A stretch of DNA of 34,396 nucleotides, taken from positions 1-34,396 of the forward strand of contig CAJFOL010000030.1 of the NCBI GenBank assembly GCA_904397185.1. Direction: 5' to 3'. The notes beneath the pieces were generated by a model. The model was not told where the DNA came from. It saw only the letters and a list, made by a program, of their open reading frames with translations, and did not search any database. This document shows positions 22,712 to 30,595 of the stretch, piece after piece (within the stretch, counting starts at the first letter, position 1; every line of letters starts with the position of its first letter). Origin of the DNA: an uncultured Clostridia bacterium. Its GTDB lineage: Bacteria; Bacillota; Clostridia; Christensenellales; UBA1242. Both the position numbers and the translations under genes were made by a program.

Positions 22712-23218
22712 TTAGTTTATCCTATTTATAAGTTTTCCAGCACCCTCAAAAATTAAAATTATACTGCCCATAAATTTTGCCGAGATATGATAAATATCAT
22801 TGTATTTTGCAATAACACCTACCTTTTCAAGATATGAAAGATGATGATAAATCTTACCCGTGGTTGAAAAATTTAATATTTCCATCAAATCTTTAGCAGT
22901 ATACGACTGTTTCATTAACTGTTTGATAATCTCAATACGTTCCACACTTGAAAAGGCATCAATGATATTTGCAAGTTCGGTTGAATCGTATTGCAATATT
23001 TCGTCAATAGTAGAGACATTCGAGCCAAAAATAGAGCCTGTACGTCCGTCTTTAGTCTTATAGTTGCCAGCATAAATAAATCTCCCATTTTCCAAATTCT
23101 TTGGGTCTGTCAAATCTTTATAACCCACTTTTACGACATCTTCCCTGTCTTTGCCTTCTAATGCCAGAATTCTCTTTTCTAGTTCTTCTAGTCTTGTTAC
23201 AATTTTGTTTTCTTCCAT
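22712..23218 (-). CDS. ArsR-like winged-helix regulator with N-terminal coiled coil
   Basis: A 168-aa protein starting MEENKIVTRLEELEKRILAL, a short coiled coil. A middle segment holds YKDLTDPKNLENGRFIYAGN, and the C-terminal half is a winged helix: FSSVERIEIIKQLM, YTAKDLMEILNFS, GKIYHHLSYLEKVGVIAKYND, YHISAKFMGSIILIF. This order matches the ArsR group. No metal-binding Cys cluster is seen, so the inducer is unknown. ATG 23218 has GGAGG at 6 nt; an in-frame upstream extension lacks one and would run through the promoter. The gene is alone between its own promoter and terminator and probably represses itself through the palindrome at 23247-23266. Confidence 0.85.
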   Translation of the reverse strand: MEENKIVTRLEELEKRILALEGKDREDVVKVGYKDLTDPKNLENGRFIYAGNYKTKDGRTGSIFGSNVSTIDEILQYDSTELANIIDAFSSVERIEIIKQLMKQSYTAKDLMEILNFSTTGKIYHHLSYLEKVGVIAKYNDIYHISAKFMGSIILIFEGAGKLINRIN

Positions 23219-23246
23219 TCTTACCTCCTTATTATTTATTATTTTT

Positions 23247-23266
23247 ACGGAATTACGTATTTCCGT
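23247..23266. promoter_or_regulatory. Candidate operator of the ArsR-like regulator
   Basis: ACGGAA and TTCCGT arms flank TTACGTAT, a near-perfect 20-bp palindrome with one mismatched pair. It starts at the predicted transcription start (about 23266) of the regulator gene, so binding would block transcription. The adjoining TTACG/CGTAA repeats extend the symmetry. Confidence 0.75.
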
Positions 23267-23272
23267 AATTAC

Positions 23273-23301
23273 ATAATACAATAAAAACAAATACTTGTCA
23301 A
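23273..23301 (-). promoter_or_regulatory. Sigma-A promoter of the ArsR-like gene
   Basis: TTGACA (23296-23301), 17 nt, TATTAT (23273-23278), followed directly by the palindromic operator. Confidence 0.85.
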
Positions 23302-23364
23302 TAGTTTTTATAATTTTTTAAAAAAATATATGAAATTTAGGAAGGGAATATTACATTATTTACC

Positions 23365-23403
23365 AAAAAAGACCTAATCTAGCAACTAGTTGCTTGATTA
23401 GGT
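23365..23403 (-). terminator. Strong hairpin with T-run (minus strand)
   Basis: ACCTAATC/GATTAGGT (23372-23379, 23396-23403) encloses the palindrome AGCAACTAGTTGCT (23381-23394). On the minus strand it is followed by C and six T (23365-23370). It lies between the efp terminator and the ArsR promoter and may be a second barrier to read-through, or part of an old insertion. Confidence 0.65.
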
Positions 23404-23432
23404 AAAAAATACTAAAACTATTTCAAAAACCT

Positions 23433-23497
23433 ACACCCCAATTGTTGACAAAGAGTCAACTATTTTTAAGATTTGCACCCAATTATTGACCAAGAGC
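23433..23497 (-). repeat. Two direct copies of an IS-end-like motif
   Basis: On the minus strand GGCTCTTGGTCAATAATTGG (ending in GTGC, 23475-23497) is followed by a similar GACTCTTTGTCAACAATTGG (then GGTGT, 23433-23457). The GGCTCTT start resembles terminal inverted repeats of ISL3-family elements. No transposase is present, so these would be leftover ends or mini-elements. Confidence 0.45.
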
Positions 23498-23502
23498 CTA
23501 TT

Positions 23503-23537
23503 AAAAAAACACATTGACAAACAATACCAATGTGTTT
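23503..23537 (-). terminator. Intrinsic terminator of efp
   Basis: AAACACATTG (minus, 23537-23528 side) pairs with CAATGTGTTT over 10 bp, then TTTT. It lies 33 nt after the efp stop codon. Confidence 0.85.
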
Positions 23538-23569
23538 AGAAATAATCAATTTATGTTTTCAATACCAAT

Positions 23570-24130
23570 TTATTTAACTCTTTCCATATAACTTCCATCA
23601 CGAGTGTCTATTCTTATCTTATCTCCGATATTGATGAATAGTGGAACATTAAGTACATACCCTGTCTCAACCTTTGCTGGTTTTGTTGTCGACTTTGATG
23701 TATCTCCTTGGATACCAGGTTCACAGTCTACAACTTCAAGTTCTACAAAATTTGGTGCATAAACTGCAAATGGGTTGCCCTTATAAAAATACATTGTACA
23801 ATTCTCATTTTCTTTAATAAAGTTGAGTGCATCTTCTACACTTTCTTTATTAAGTGGAATTTGGTCATAAGTTTCAGTATCCATGAAATAGTAAATATCG
23901 CCATCATTATAAAGATAAGTCATTTCTTTCTTTTCAATAACAGCAATTTGAAATTTATCAGATGGATTGAACGTAGTTTCTTTCACTTGACCTGTCATGA
24001 CATTCTTTAATTTTGCCCTTACAAATGGTGAACCTTTTCCTGGTTTAACGTGCAAAAATTCTACTACAGAATATACGGCACCATCCCATTCAAAAGTTGT
24101 CCCTTTTCTAAAATCTCCTGCAAATACCAT
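23570..24130 (-). CDS. efp: Translation elongation factor P
   Basis: EF-P relieves ribosome stalling at polyproline. The 186-aa protein has three domains: an N-terminal KOW-like domain with HVKPGKGSPFVRAKLKN, where Lys32 is the residue modified in many Bacteria, then an OB domain with TYLYNDGDIYYFMDTETYDQ, and a C-terminal OB domain ending in the signature FINIGDKIRIDTRDGSYMER. The cluster of efp near spoIIIA is usual in Bacillota. AAGGAG precedes ATG 24130, and it has its own promoter at 24165-24193. Confidence 0.98.
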   Translation of the reverse strand: MVFAGDFRKGTTFEWDGAVYSVVEFLHVKPGKGSPFVRAKLKNVMTGQVKETTFNPSDKFQIAVIEKKEMTYLYNDGDIYYFMDTETYDQIPLNKESVEDALNFIKENENCTMYFYKGNPFAVYAPNFVELEVVDCEPGIQGDTSKSTTKPAKVETGYVLNVPLFINIGDKIRIDTRDGSYMERVK

Positions 24131-24164
24131 AATAATCTCCTTATAAGTAATTTTTATCCTTTAT

Positions 24165-24193
24165 ATTCTAGCACATAAAATGTCATTTGTCTA
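24165..24193 (-). promoter_or_regulatory. Extended -10 promoter of efp
   Basis: TAGACA (24188-24193), 17 nt, TAGAAT (24165-24170) with TGC before it. The -35 box overlaps the last codons of the upstream gene. Confidence 0.7.
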
Positions 24194-25040
24194 GTGTTTT
24201 TAGATATATTTTTTTCATAATTAAAGCATCATGTGGCATTTTATCCATAGATTCGCAAATGACACGAGGTGAAAGATTGTATTCTACTAATACTTCAGCC
24301 AAAGGGTCAAATTCTGGTCCATAGATGCTATCATCATAATTTAAATGCTTTATCTCACCTTTGGCTCCATATTGAATTTTTGAAAAATGAATATGGCAAT
24401 TATTTGTTCGATCGAAGCCTAATTTCTCAATACAATAATCAAGTATCCTTTTATAATCATCTTTTGTTTTTAATGAACCTTGTTCTAATGAATTTATATG
24501 CCCAAAGTCAAATGTTGGGACCAAATGTTCATTAACCTTACATAAGTCAACCACTTCGCTATATGTCCCAATTTGCATAGTTTTTCCCATTGTCTCTGGA
24601 CATAGCAACAAGCCGTCAAGAATACCTTCTTCATCCATTTTGTTAAATGTTTCGTCAAAACGTTTATTTGTAAGTTCTAATGCCTCCTCTCTTTTGAGTT
24701 TACCACATGAAGCAGGATGAAATATAAGTCTATCTGCTCCAAATGCTCTTAGAAATTTTATCCCAGTATAAATGTAACCTTGTGTCTTTTGGTACATAAC
24801 CTCATCTGGGTTTGCAAAATTGATATAAAAAGGTGCATGAAGTGATAACTTTATATCATGATCTTTAAATAATTGTCCTGCTTTATTTGCAAGTTCGCTA
24901 GACATATTATACCCATGTCCAAAGGAATACTCATAAGCATCAAGTCCGTAGTTTTTTACCCATTCTGGAACTTCTAAAATCGACTTATGACCTTGCTCAT
25001 AAAATTCATTTCCACAACCTGACGGTCCAAATAAAACCAT
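24183..25040 (-). CDS. Endonuclease IV-like TIM barrel protein
   Basis: A 285-aa protein of the AP endonuclease 2/xylose isomerase-like TIM barrel superfamily, closest in look to endonuclease IV (Nfo). Candidate metal ligands are the His of LSLHAPFYINFANP, the His of LIFHPASCG, the Glu of LLCPETMGK, the Asp and His of PTFDFGHINSL, the HIHFS pair, and the Glu of VICESM. This fits the three-zinc layout of endonuclease IV, which cuts at abasic sites, although related proteins act on sugars. The start MVLFGPSGCGNEFYEQG with AAGGAG is convincing. It stands between truB and efp. Confidence 0.8.
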   Translation of the reverse strand: MVLFGPSGCGNEFYEQGHKSILEVPEWVKNYGLDAYEYSFGHGYNMSSELANKAGQLFKDHDIKLSLHAPFYINFANPDEVMYQKTQGYIYTGIKFLRAFGADRLIFHPASCGKLKREEALELTNKRFDETFNKMDEEGILDGLLLCPETMGKTMQIGTYSEVVDLCKVNEHLVPTFDFGHINSLEQGSLKTKDDYKRILDYCIEKLGFDRTNNCHIHFSKIQYGAKGEIKHLNYDDSIYGPEFDPLAEVLVEYNLSPRVICESMDKMPHDALIMKKIYLKTLDK

Positions 25041-25293
25041 AAATTCTCCTTTTTTAATTTAATTAAGTGTTGCAACTTAAGTGCTACAAGAAATTGTGAT
25101 ACAAAAATTTGATTAGTAGTCATGCATTAAACCTACAAAATTACCTAAAATGAATTAATCTAATTTAACAACTTTATGCTTAAAATTTTTTAGTCCTTAA
25201 TATTTTTTAGTTACAGTTATAAAAAATTTTATTAATTTCGTTAAATAATTCATATATCCATTGACAATACAAATTTAACACAAAACATCTATT
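25041..25293. other. Intergenic stretch, about 250 nt
   Basis: AT-rich with no gene seen. It contains a tandem 14-nt repeat next to the ribosome binding site of the endonuclease IV-like gene (25063-25090). No convincing terminator for truB was found, and no ribF or rpsO, which often follow truB. Confidence 0.4.
25063..25090. repeat. Tandem 14-nt direct repeat upstream of the endonuclease IV-like gene
   Basis: TTAAGTGTTGCAAC (25063-25076) is followed at once by TTAAGTGCTACAAG (25077-25090), 11 of 14 identical. Lying just upstream of the start, it could be a regulator-binding site. Confidence 0.45.
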
Positions 25294-26148
25294 TTAAATT
25301 AGCCTTATCTTAAATGACATTTTCCCTTCTACTACTTTAACATTACCTAGATATTCACCATTGTTATAAGCCCTAAACTCGCCATCTTTATTAAAGTCAA
25401 TATTCACCCCATTTAATAATTTACTTGCTTCCTGCTCGTTTAATTTAATAGCATCCAATGATGAAAAAATAGAATCAAGTTTGATTATTTCATATTTTCC
25501 ATTTTTTATATCTTCTAGTGTGTATGAGTTTTTTATATCAAAATTTCCACATTTTGTACGTTGTATGTATAGCATAATACCATATGTAGATAATAATGAT
25601 GCCATATCACGTGCAATAGAACGAATATAGGTACCACTTGAGCAATGGATAACAAACTCAAAAGTGTTTTTATCTACTTTAGATTTAATGTCTATTGTAT
25701 AAATTTCTATTTCTTTCGGTCTTAAACTTATATCAGTTTTACCTTGTCTTGCAAGGTCATAGGCTTTTTGTCCATTTATTTTCTTCGCAGAATATATGGG
25801 TGGAAGTTGTAGCTGTTTCCCTATCAATTTAGGTAAAATTTTTATAATGTCATCTTTTGAAATTTCTATATTTTTATCTTCTTCTGTAATTTCCCCTTCA
25901 GTATCAAGAGTATCAGAAGTCACTCCAAATTTGAAGATAGTCCTATATATCTTATCTTTACCTAAAAAGTAATCAAAAAGTTTTGTTCCTTTGCCTAATG
26001 TTACAGGCAACAATCCTTCTCCAAGTACGTCAAGTGTCCCTAAATGTCCAGCCTTATCTGCATTTAATAGATGTTTAACTTTATTGACAACACTATTCGA
26101 TGATATACCCTTCTCTTTATTTACTAATATAATCCCATTCAACTTCAT
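25294..26148 (-). CDS. truB: tRNA pseudouridine-55 synthase TruB
   Basis: TruB makes pseudouridine 55 in the T-loop of tRNAs. At 284 aa it is of normal length. NGIILVNKEKGISSNSVVNK is the typical start; HLGTLDVLGEGLLPVTLGKG contains the catalytic Asp (the usual GTLDP has V in place of P); DKIYRTIFKFGVTSDTLDTEG, LPPIYSAKKINGQKAYDLAR and IHCSSGTYIRSIARD follow. The start overlaps the nrnA stop by 4 nt. The gene ends the translation supercluster. Confidence 0.95.
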   Translation of the reverse strand: MKLNGIILVNKEKGISSNSVVNKVKHLLNADKAGHLGTLDVLGEGLLPVTLGKGTKLFDYFLGKDKIYRTIFKFGVTSDTLDTEGEITEEDKNIEISKDDIIKILPKLIGKQLQLPPIYSAKKINGQKAYDLARQGKTDISLRPKEIEIYTIDIKSKVDKNTFEFVIHCSSGTYIRSIARDMASLLSTYGIMLYIQRTKCGNFDIKNSYTLEDIKNGKYEIIKLDSIFSSLDAIKLNEQEASKLLNGVNIDFNKDGEFRAYNNGEYLGNVKVVEGKMSFKIRLI

Positions 26149-27110
26149 TTCGACATTCTTTGCCTTTTAGCCTCATTTATTATTTGGTCTTTAAATTCAT
26201 TTATATCATTTGCACCTTTCTTTATTCCTGCAGCATTGATATGCCCACCTCCGCCAAATTTTGTAGCAATATCTCTTACATTATAGCCATACTTGCCACG
26301 CAATGAAACACTATAGAAATTCGGCGATTGTTCAATTATACTAAATGATATGTTAACTCCATCCATAGATAAAAGATCGCTACTATAAAAGCCACAATCA
26401 TCTTTTACAGCATTAAAATCTTCTAACGTCTTAAGAGTGACCAAACAATATGCTATATCACCTTCTAACTTAAAGTTATTAAGAAGATACTTTTCAAGTT
26501 CGATATCTTTTTTTGTTTTTGTCTTGTACACTATTTCATTTATATTTGTTATATCAGCATTTGCTTTAACACACTTGTAAGCAGTATAAAATGAGCCTGC
26601 ATTGACATTAGTATTAACAAACGAATTTGTATCACCTGTTAAACCAATAAAAATTAAAGAAGCAATCTTCTCTGTAAAATCAATCTTCATTGTCTTTATT
26701 AAACTATTAACGACTTCACTACATGAACTATAGTTTGGTTTTCTATACGTCAAGTCACCTTTCAAACTATCACTTGAATGATGGTCAAGAACTATTTTTC
26801 TCCTGCCATTACAAAAAATATCAGCAAAATCTCCAAGTAATTCTGGTGATGATATATCGGTTGAAATCATTAGGTCATAATCTTTCCCTGTAAAATCATT
26901 TTTATATGGGTTCTCGCCTATCAACTTGAGATTACGTTCATTAATATCATCTTTCAAAAAAACGTCAACATCCTTACCCAACTGTTTGCAAGCATAGTAC
27001 AATGCCAATGAAGAACCAAAAGCATCTAAATCAGGGTTTTTATGAGTAAATATAGCAATACTTTTTGCATTTTTTATTTCTTGTGATATTTCTTTTAATG
27101 ATGAATTCAT
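26145..27110 (-). CDS. nrnA: DHH-family phosphoesterase (NrnA-like oligoribonuclease/pAp phosphatase)
   Basis: A 321-aa DHH/DHHA1 protein. The DHH domain shows NPDLDAFGSSLAL, MISTDISSPE, VLDHHSSD and GDTNSFVNTNVNA, the metal-binding Asp and His residues. The DHHA1 domain ends with FGGGGHINAAGIK. NrnA degrades nanoRNAs and dephosphorylates pAp; the position between rbfA and truB is the usual one for this family in Bacillota. Confidence 0.93.
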   Translation of the reverse strand: MNSSLKEISQEIKNAKSIAIFTHKNPDLDAFGSSLALYYACKQLGKDVDVFLKDDINERNLKLIGENPYKNDFTGKDYDLMISTDISSPELLGDFADIFCNGRRKIVLDHHSSDSLKGDLTYRKPNYSSCSEVVNSLIKTMKIDFTEKIASLIFIGLTGDTNSFVNTNVNAGSFYTAYKCVKANADITNINEIVYKTKTKKDIELEKYLLNNFKLEGDIAYCLVTLKTLEDFNAVKDDCGFYSSDLLSMDGVNISFSIIEQSPNFYSVSLRGKYGYNVRDIATKFGGGGHINAAGIKKGANDINEFKDQIINEAKRQRMSK

Positions 27111-27116
27111 ATAAAA

Positions 27117-27482
27117 CTACTCCTGTCCTTCGTCTTTTGGAATATTTAAGGTGCTTAGTATTTGATTAATTCTTAGTTCTGCTTGTGTACCTTTATCAAG
27201 TTCAAAAATAAGTTTAGGAATTGAAGGCATTTTAAGCATATGTGCCAATTCTCTTTTGATAAAACCTTCAGACTTTTGCAAAACATTTATAATCTCCTTT
27301 GCCTTATTTTCATCATCATAGTCAAATGATATTTTCACTCTGCACGTTTTAAAATCAGGTGCAACCTTTGCTTCGCTAACATACAACATTGGACTAATAC
27401 GAGGGTCATTCAATTTGTTTTGAATGATATAGCCTATATTTTTTTGTATTTGACTGTTTGCTCTTTCAAATCTTAACGACAT
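27117..27482 (-). CDS. rbfA: 30S ribosome-binding factor RbfA
   Basis: RbfA helps mature the 5' end of 16S rRNA. The 121-aa protein starts MSLRFERANSQIQKNIGYII, followed by NDPRISPMLYVSEAKVAPDFKTC and HMLKMPSIPKLIFELDKGT, all family patterns with the KH-like fold. AAGGAG precedes ATG 27482. A separate promoter and 5' hairpin lie upstream (27498-27554). Confidence 0.96.
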   Translation of the reverse strand: MSLRFERANSQIQKNIGYIIQNKLNDPRISPMLYVSEAKVAPDFKTCRVKISFDYDDENKAKEIINVLQKSEGFIKRELAHMLKMPSIPKLIFELDKGTQAELRINQILSTLNIPKDEGQE

Positions 27483-27497
27483 ATTATCTCCTTTAAA

Positions 27498-27526
27498 AAT
27501 AGGATAAGAATAAATCTTACCCTATT
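27498..27526 (-). promoter_or_regulatory. 5'-end stem-loop of rbfA mRNA or infB terminator
   Basis: On the minus strand AATAGGGTAAGA and TCTTATCCTATT pair over 12 bp (one G-U) around a 5-nt loop, then five T and the AAAGGAG ribosome binding site of rbfA. From the promoter at 27527-27554, transcription would begin inside the first arm, leaving GGGTAAGA/TCTTATCC as a 5'-terminal hairpin. For read-through RNA from infB it could act as a partial terminator. Confidence 0.6.
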
Positions 27527-27554
27527 ATTATACTAAATATTAATTTTATTTCAA
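27527..27554 (-). promoter_or_regulatory. Internal promoter before rbfA-nrnA-truB
   Basis: TTGAAA (27549-27554), 16 nt, TATAAT (27527-27532), located between the infB stop and rbfA. Confidence 0.6.
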
Positions 27555-27563
27555 AATGATTAA

Positions 27564-30044
27564 CTACCTTTTAACAACTTCTTTTGAATAAAATTCAATT
27601 ATATCGCCTTCTTTATAGTCAATATTATCCTTAAGTTTGATACCACACTCAAATCCCTTATTGACCTCAGCCTTTTCATCTTTAACAATTCTTAATGACT
27701 CAACTGTTGTCTTTCCTATTTCTTCATTGCCTCGTTTAACCACTGCTATTGCATTTCTTGTCGCCTTTCCATCTTTGATGTAACTACCAGCAATTTTACC
27801 TGCAGTTGAAAGTTTAAATACCATACGAATTTCAGCACTGCCAATGTATATCTCTTCGTATTTAACACTTAACATACCATTTATGGCTTTAGTCACATCA
27901 TCGACAACTTCATAAATTATTTTGTATTCCTTAATTTGAACTTTATTAGTCTCTGCGAGTGCTTTTGCTTTTGTCACTGGTTTTTGATTAAAGCAAACAA
28001 TGATTGCACCTGTGGTCTGTGCCAAAATAACATCACTTTCAGTAACTGCACCTGCACCACTATGGATAACATTTACCTTTGCCTCTTCATTTCTTATAGC
28101 AAGTAGTGACGATTTTAATGCCTCAACTGAGCCCATTGTATCTGCCTTTATGATTATGTTTAAATTCTTTAAGTTGCCTTCATGAACCATATTCATAAAG
28201 TTATCAAGTGTTACTCCAGACGAATGAGATGCCCTTTCCTTTTTAATCTTATCAATTCTTTCTTGTATAACCTGTTTAGACAAAGATTCATCAACTGCAT
28301 ATACCTCATCACCAGAAGAAGGGACATCGTTAAGTCCGAGTATCTCAACTGGTGTGGATGGTAAAGCCTCTTTAACTGGTTTACCCTTGTCATTAAACAT
28401 CGCTCTTACCTTACCATAAGTTATACCAGACATAATAGAATCACCAACGTGAAGAGTACCATTTTGCACGATAATCGATGCTACTGGACCTCTATTTTTG
28501 TCAAGTTCTGCTTCAATAACAACCGCTGTAGCCATTTTATTTGGATTAGCCTTTAATTCTAGCATTTCACTAACTAGTAAAATGGTCTGCTTTAAATCAT
28601 CGAGTCCCATGCCTGTTTTTGCAGAAATAGGTACACATATAGCATCACCACCCCACTCTTCTGGCAACACTCCATTTTCAGCCAATTGTTGTTTGATTCT
28701 TTCAGGATTTGCCTCTGGCTTATCCATCTTATTTATGGCAACAATAATTGGAACGTTTGCGGCTTTAATGTGATTTATTGCTTCAATAGTTTGTGGCATA
28801 ACACCATCATCGGCTGCTACAACCAATATAGCAATATCTGTTGCCTTTGCACCACGAGCCCTCATTGCAGTAAATGCTGCATGACCTGGTGTATCAATAA
28901 ATGTTATCTTTTCTCCATTGAATGATATTTGATAAGCACCTATACTTTGAGTTATCCCACCTGCTTCTCCTGCAACAACATTTGTTTTTCTAAATGCATC
29001 GAGAAGAGATGTTTTTCCATGGTCAACATGCCCCATAACAGCCACAATTGGCGGACGTTTTACTAAATCTTTTTCATTATCTTGACTTGAAGCACTTTCA
29101 ATAAGTTTTTCTTCGTAGGACTTGTCAATTTTTAACTCTAGAGTTATACCAAAATCACTAGCAATAAGTTCTGCCGTCTCATAATCTATATTTGAATTGA
29201 TTGTTGCCATAATCCCAAGAAGCATAAGTTTCTTGACAATTTCTGTTACTGGTTTGCCTATCTTCTCACTAAAGTCCTTGATTGTTATTTCTTTAGCAGT
29301 TAAAACAGCATGTTTGATTGCTACGGCATTTTGTGTTTGTTGTACTTCCTTTTTCTTCTTTACACTCTTCCTTGAGCCAAACGAAACTTCTTCAATACCA
29401 TTTTCATCTTCTATAAAAACATTATTTCGTCTTTGTTCTTCTCTTCGTTTAAGTCCACCGCCTTTACGTTCTTCGTTATTGGACTGTTTTTTAGCATATT
29501 TTGTCTTATTTACATAATTTCTTTCATTTTTTAGTTCAATTTCTGGCATTTCATTTCCAGCGAACGAACGATAGTTATTTCCTTTCGCTGAAACAAAATT
29601 ATTGTTGCCAAATTTTTTATTTTGAGGATTATTCTTATTAAAGGAGTTATAAGGTCTATTGTCTTTCTTATCTTTATTAAAAGGTGTTTTATTAAACTTG
29701 CCATCATTATTTCTAACAGGTTTATCTGTCTTAAAATTCTTTTGATTATTCGAATTTTCAAATTTTTTATAGGTTTGTTTGTCTTGTTTTTTCTCATCAA
29801 TAAAGGTAGGTTCAGACGTTTTTGTCTCAACTTTTTCCACCTTTTCCACTTCAACAGGCTCTTGTTTTACTTGAGATTTCATAAGAATCTCAGTCTCAAG
29901 TTGTTTTCTCCTGTTTGACAGTTCTTTACCAAAGTTTTCAACTTGCGATTTCGTATTCCTAATATCTCTCAGTATTTGGTTTATCTCGCCTTCTTTTTGT
30001 AGTTCGTGAATTTTTCTTAAATTTTGTAATGATTGATTAGCCAA
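27564..30044 (-). CDS. infB: Translation initiation factor IF-2
   Basis: IF-2 is the GTPase that places initiator tRNA on the ribosome. At 826 aa it has a long low-complexity N-terminal region (about 60-230, rich in N, K, E), an IF2N domain (VTEIVKKLMLLGIMATINSN), then the G domain with G1 GHVDHGKTSLLDAFRKT (about 337), G3 DTPGHAAFTAMRARG and G4 NKMDKPEANP. C-terminal beta barrels and C2 follow (KDGKATRNAIAVVKRGNEEI, CGIKLKDNIDYKEGDIIEFY). It starts with ATG 30044 after AGGAG, 12 nt after ylxQ. Confidence 0.98.
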   Translation of the reverse strand: MANQSLQNLRKIHELQKEGEINQILRDIRNTKSQVENFGKELSNRRKQLETEILMKSQVKQEPVEVEKVEKVETKTSEPTFIDEKKQDKQTYKKFENSNNQKNFKTDKPVRNNDGKFNKTPFNKDKKDNRPYNSFNKNNPQNKKFGNNNFVSAKGNNYRSFAGNEMPEIELKNERNYVNKTKYAKKQSNNEERKGGGLKRREEQRRNNVFIEDENGIEEVSFGSRKSVKKKKEVQQTQNAVAIKHAVLTAKEITIKDFSEKIGKPVTEIVKKLMLLGIMATINSNIDYETAELIASDFGITLELKIDKSYEEKLIESASSQDNEKDLVKRPPIVAVMGHVDHGKTSLLDAFRKTNVVAGEAGGITQSIGAYQISFNGEKITFIDTPGHAAFTAMRARGAKATDIAILVVAADDGVMPQTIEAINHIKAANVPIIVAINKMDKPEANPERIKQQLAENGVLPEEWGGDAICVPISAKTGMGLDDLKQTILLVSEMLELKANPNKMATAVVIEAELDKNRGPVASIIVQNGTLHVGDSIMSGITYGKVRAMFNDKGKPVKEALPSTPVEILGLNDVPSSGDEVYAVDESLSKQVIQERIDKIKKERASHSSGVTLDNFMNMVHEGNLKNLNIIIKADTMGSVEALKSSLLAIRNEEAKVNVIHSGAGAVTESDVILAQTTGAIIVCFNQKPVTKAKALAETNKVQIKEYKIIYEVVDDVTKAINGMLSVKYEEIYIGSAEIRMVFKLSTAGKIAGSYIKDGKATRNAIAVVKRGNEEIGKTTVESLRIVKDEKAEVNKGFECGIKLKDNIDYKEGDIIEFYSKEVVKR

Positions 30045-30056
30045 TATTAACTCCTT

Positions 30057-30344
30057 TTATTCCTTTATAATATTGTAAATTATGTCGCTTAGATTTTTAT
30101 TCTTTATTGCAATGAGTTTACAATTTGTCATATTCATTAAAGTTGAAAGATTTTCTATAGAAACTATTGGAACATCTTTCGTTTTGAGTCTTTCAATAAT
30201 TTTTAGGGTATTCTTTCCTGCATCTTCATCATATATTATAAGATATAACTTTTTTTTATAATTATATAACTTGTCTCCGCCAATTATAACATAACCTGCC
30301 TTTTTTGCTATATTTATATAACTTTGCAATTTATATCTATCCAA
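30057..30344 (-). CDS. ylxQ: L7Ae-family RNA-binding protein YlxQ
   Basis: A 95-aa L7Ae/L30e-fold protein: INIAKKAGYVIIGGDKLYNY, LYLIIYDEDAGKNTLKIIER and the end with VPIVSIENLSTLMNMTNCKLIAI. Family members bind kink-turn RNAs. The usual GxxxxxK K-turn-contact region is present as GGDKLYNYKKK. It overlaps ylxR by 8 nt in the standard nusA-ylxR-ylxQ-infB order. Confidence 0.9.
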   Translation of the reverse strand: MDRYKLQSYINIAKKAGYVIIGGDKLYNYKKKLYLIIYDEDAGKNTLKIIERLKTKDVPIVSIENLSTLMNMTNCKLIAIKNKNLSDIIYNIIKE

Positions 30345-30588
30345 GAATTACTCCCTTAATTTTTTCATATACAGCATCATCTATGTTAGTTTTGAAAGTT
30401 TTATTTAAAAGTTTTTGCTTTTGAAGTTTGTCGATACAATCTTTGCTTTTGCAAACATATGCACCTCTTCCGTTTTGCTTTCCACTTTCATCAACAAATA
30501 TATTACCTTCTTTATCCTTTACGATGCGAAGAAGTTCTCTTTTATCCTTCATCTCTCGGCAGGCAATACACATCCTAAGTCTTTCCAT
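30337..30588 (-). CDS. rnpM: YlxR/RnpM RNA-binding protein
   Basis: An 83-aa DUF448 protein with the signature MCIACREMKDKRELLRIV and the conserved GKQNGRGAYVCKSKDC. YlxR was renamed RnpM in Bacillus because it modulates RNase P. It lies 7 nt after nusA and overlaps ylxQ, as in most Bacillota. Confidence 0.93.
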   Translation of the reverse strand: MERLRMCIACREMKDKRELLRIVKDKEGNIFVDESGKQNGRGAYVCKSKDCIDKLQKQKLLNKTFKTNIDDAVYEKIKGVILG

Positions 30589-30595
30589 ATGTCAC

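Noticed and set aside
23433..23497. The direct repeats as a CRISPR array
   Set aside because: Only two degenerate units about 40 nt apart, without regular spacers or cas genes.
29531..29854. A 107-codon minus frame inside infB
   Set aside because: Arises from the Asn/Lys-rich low-complexity part of IF-2 read in another frame.
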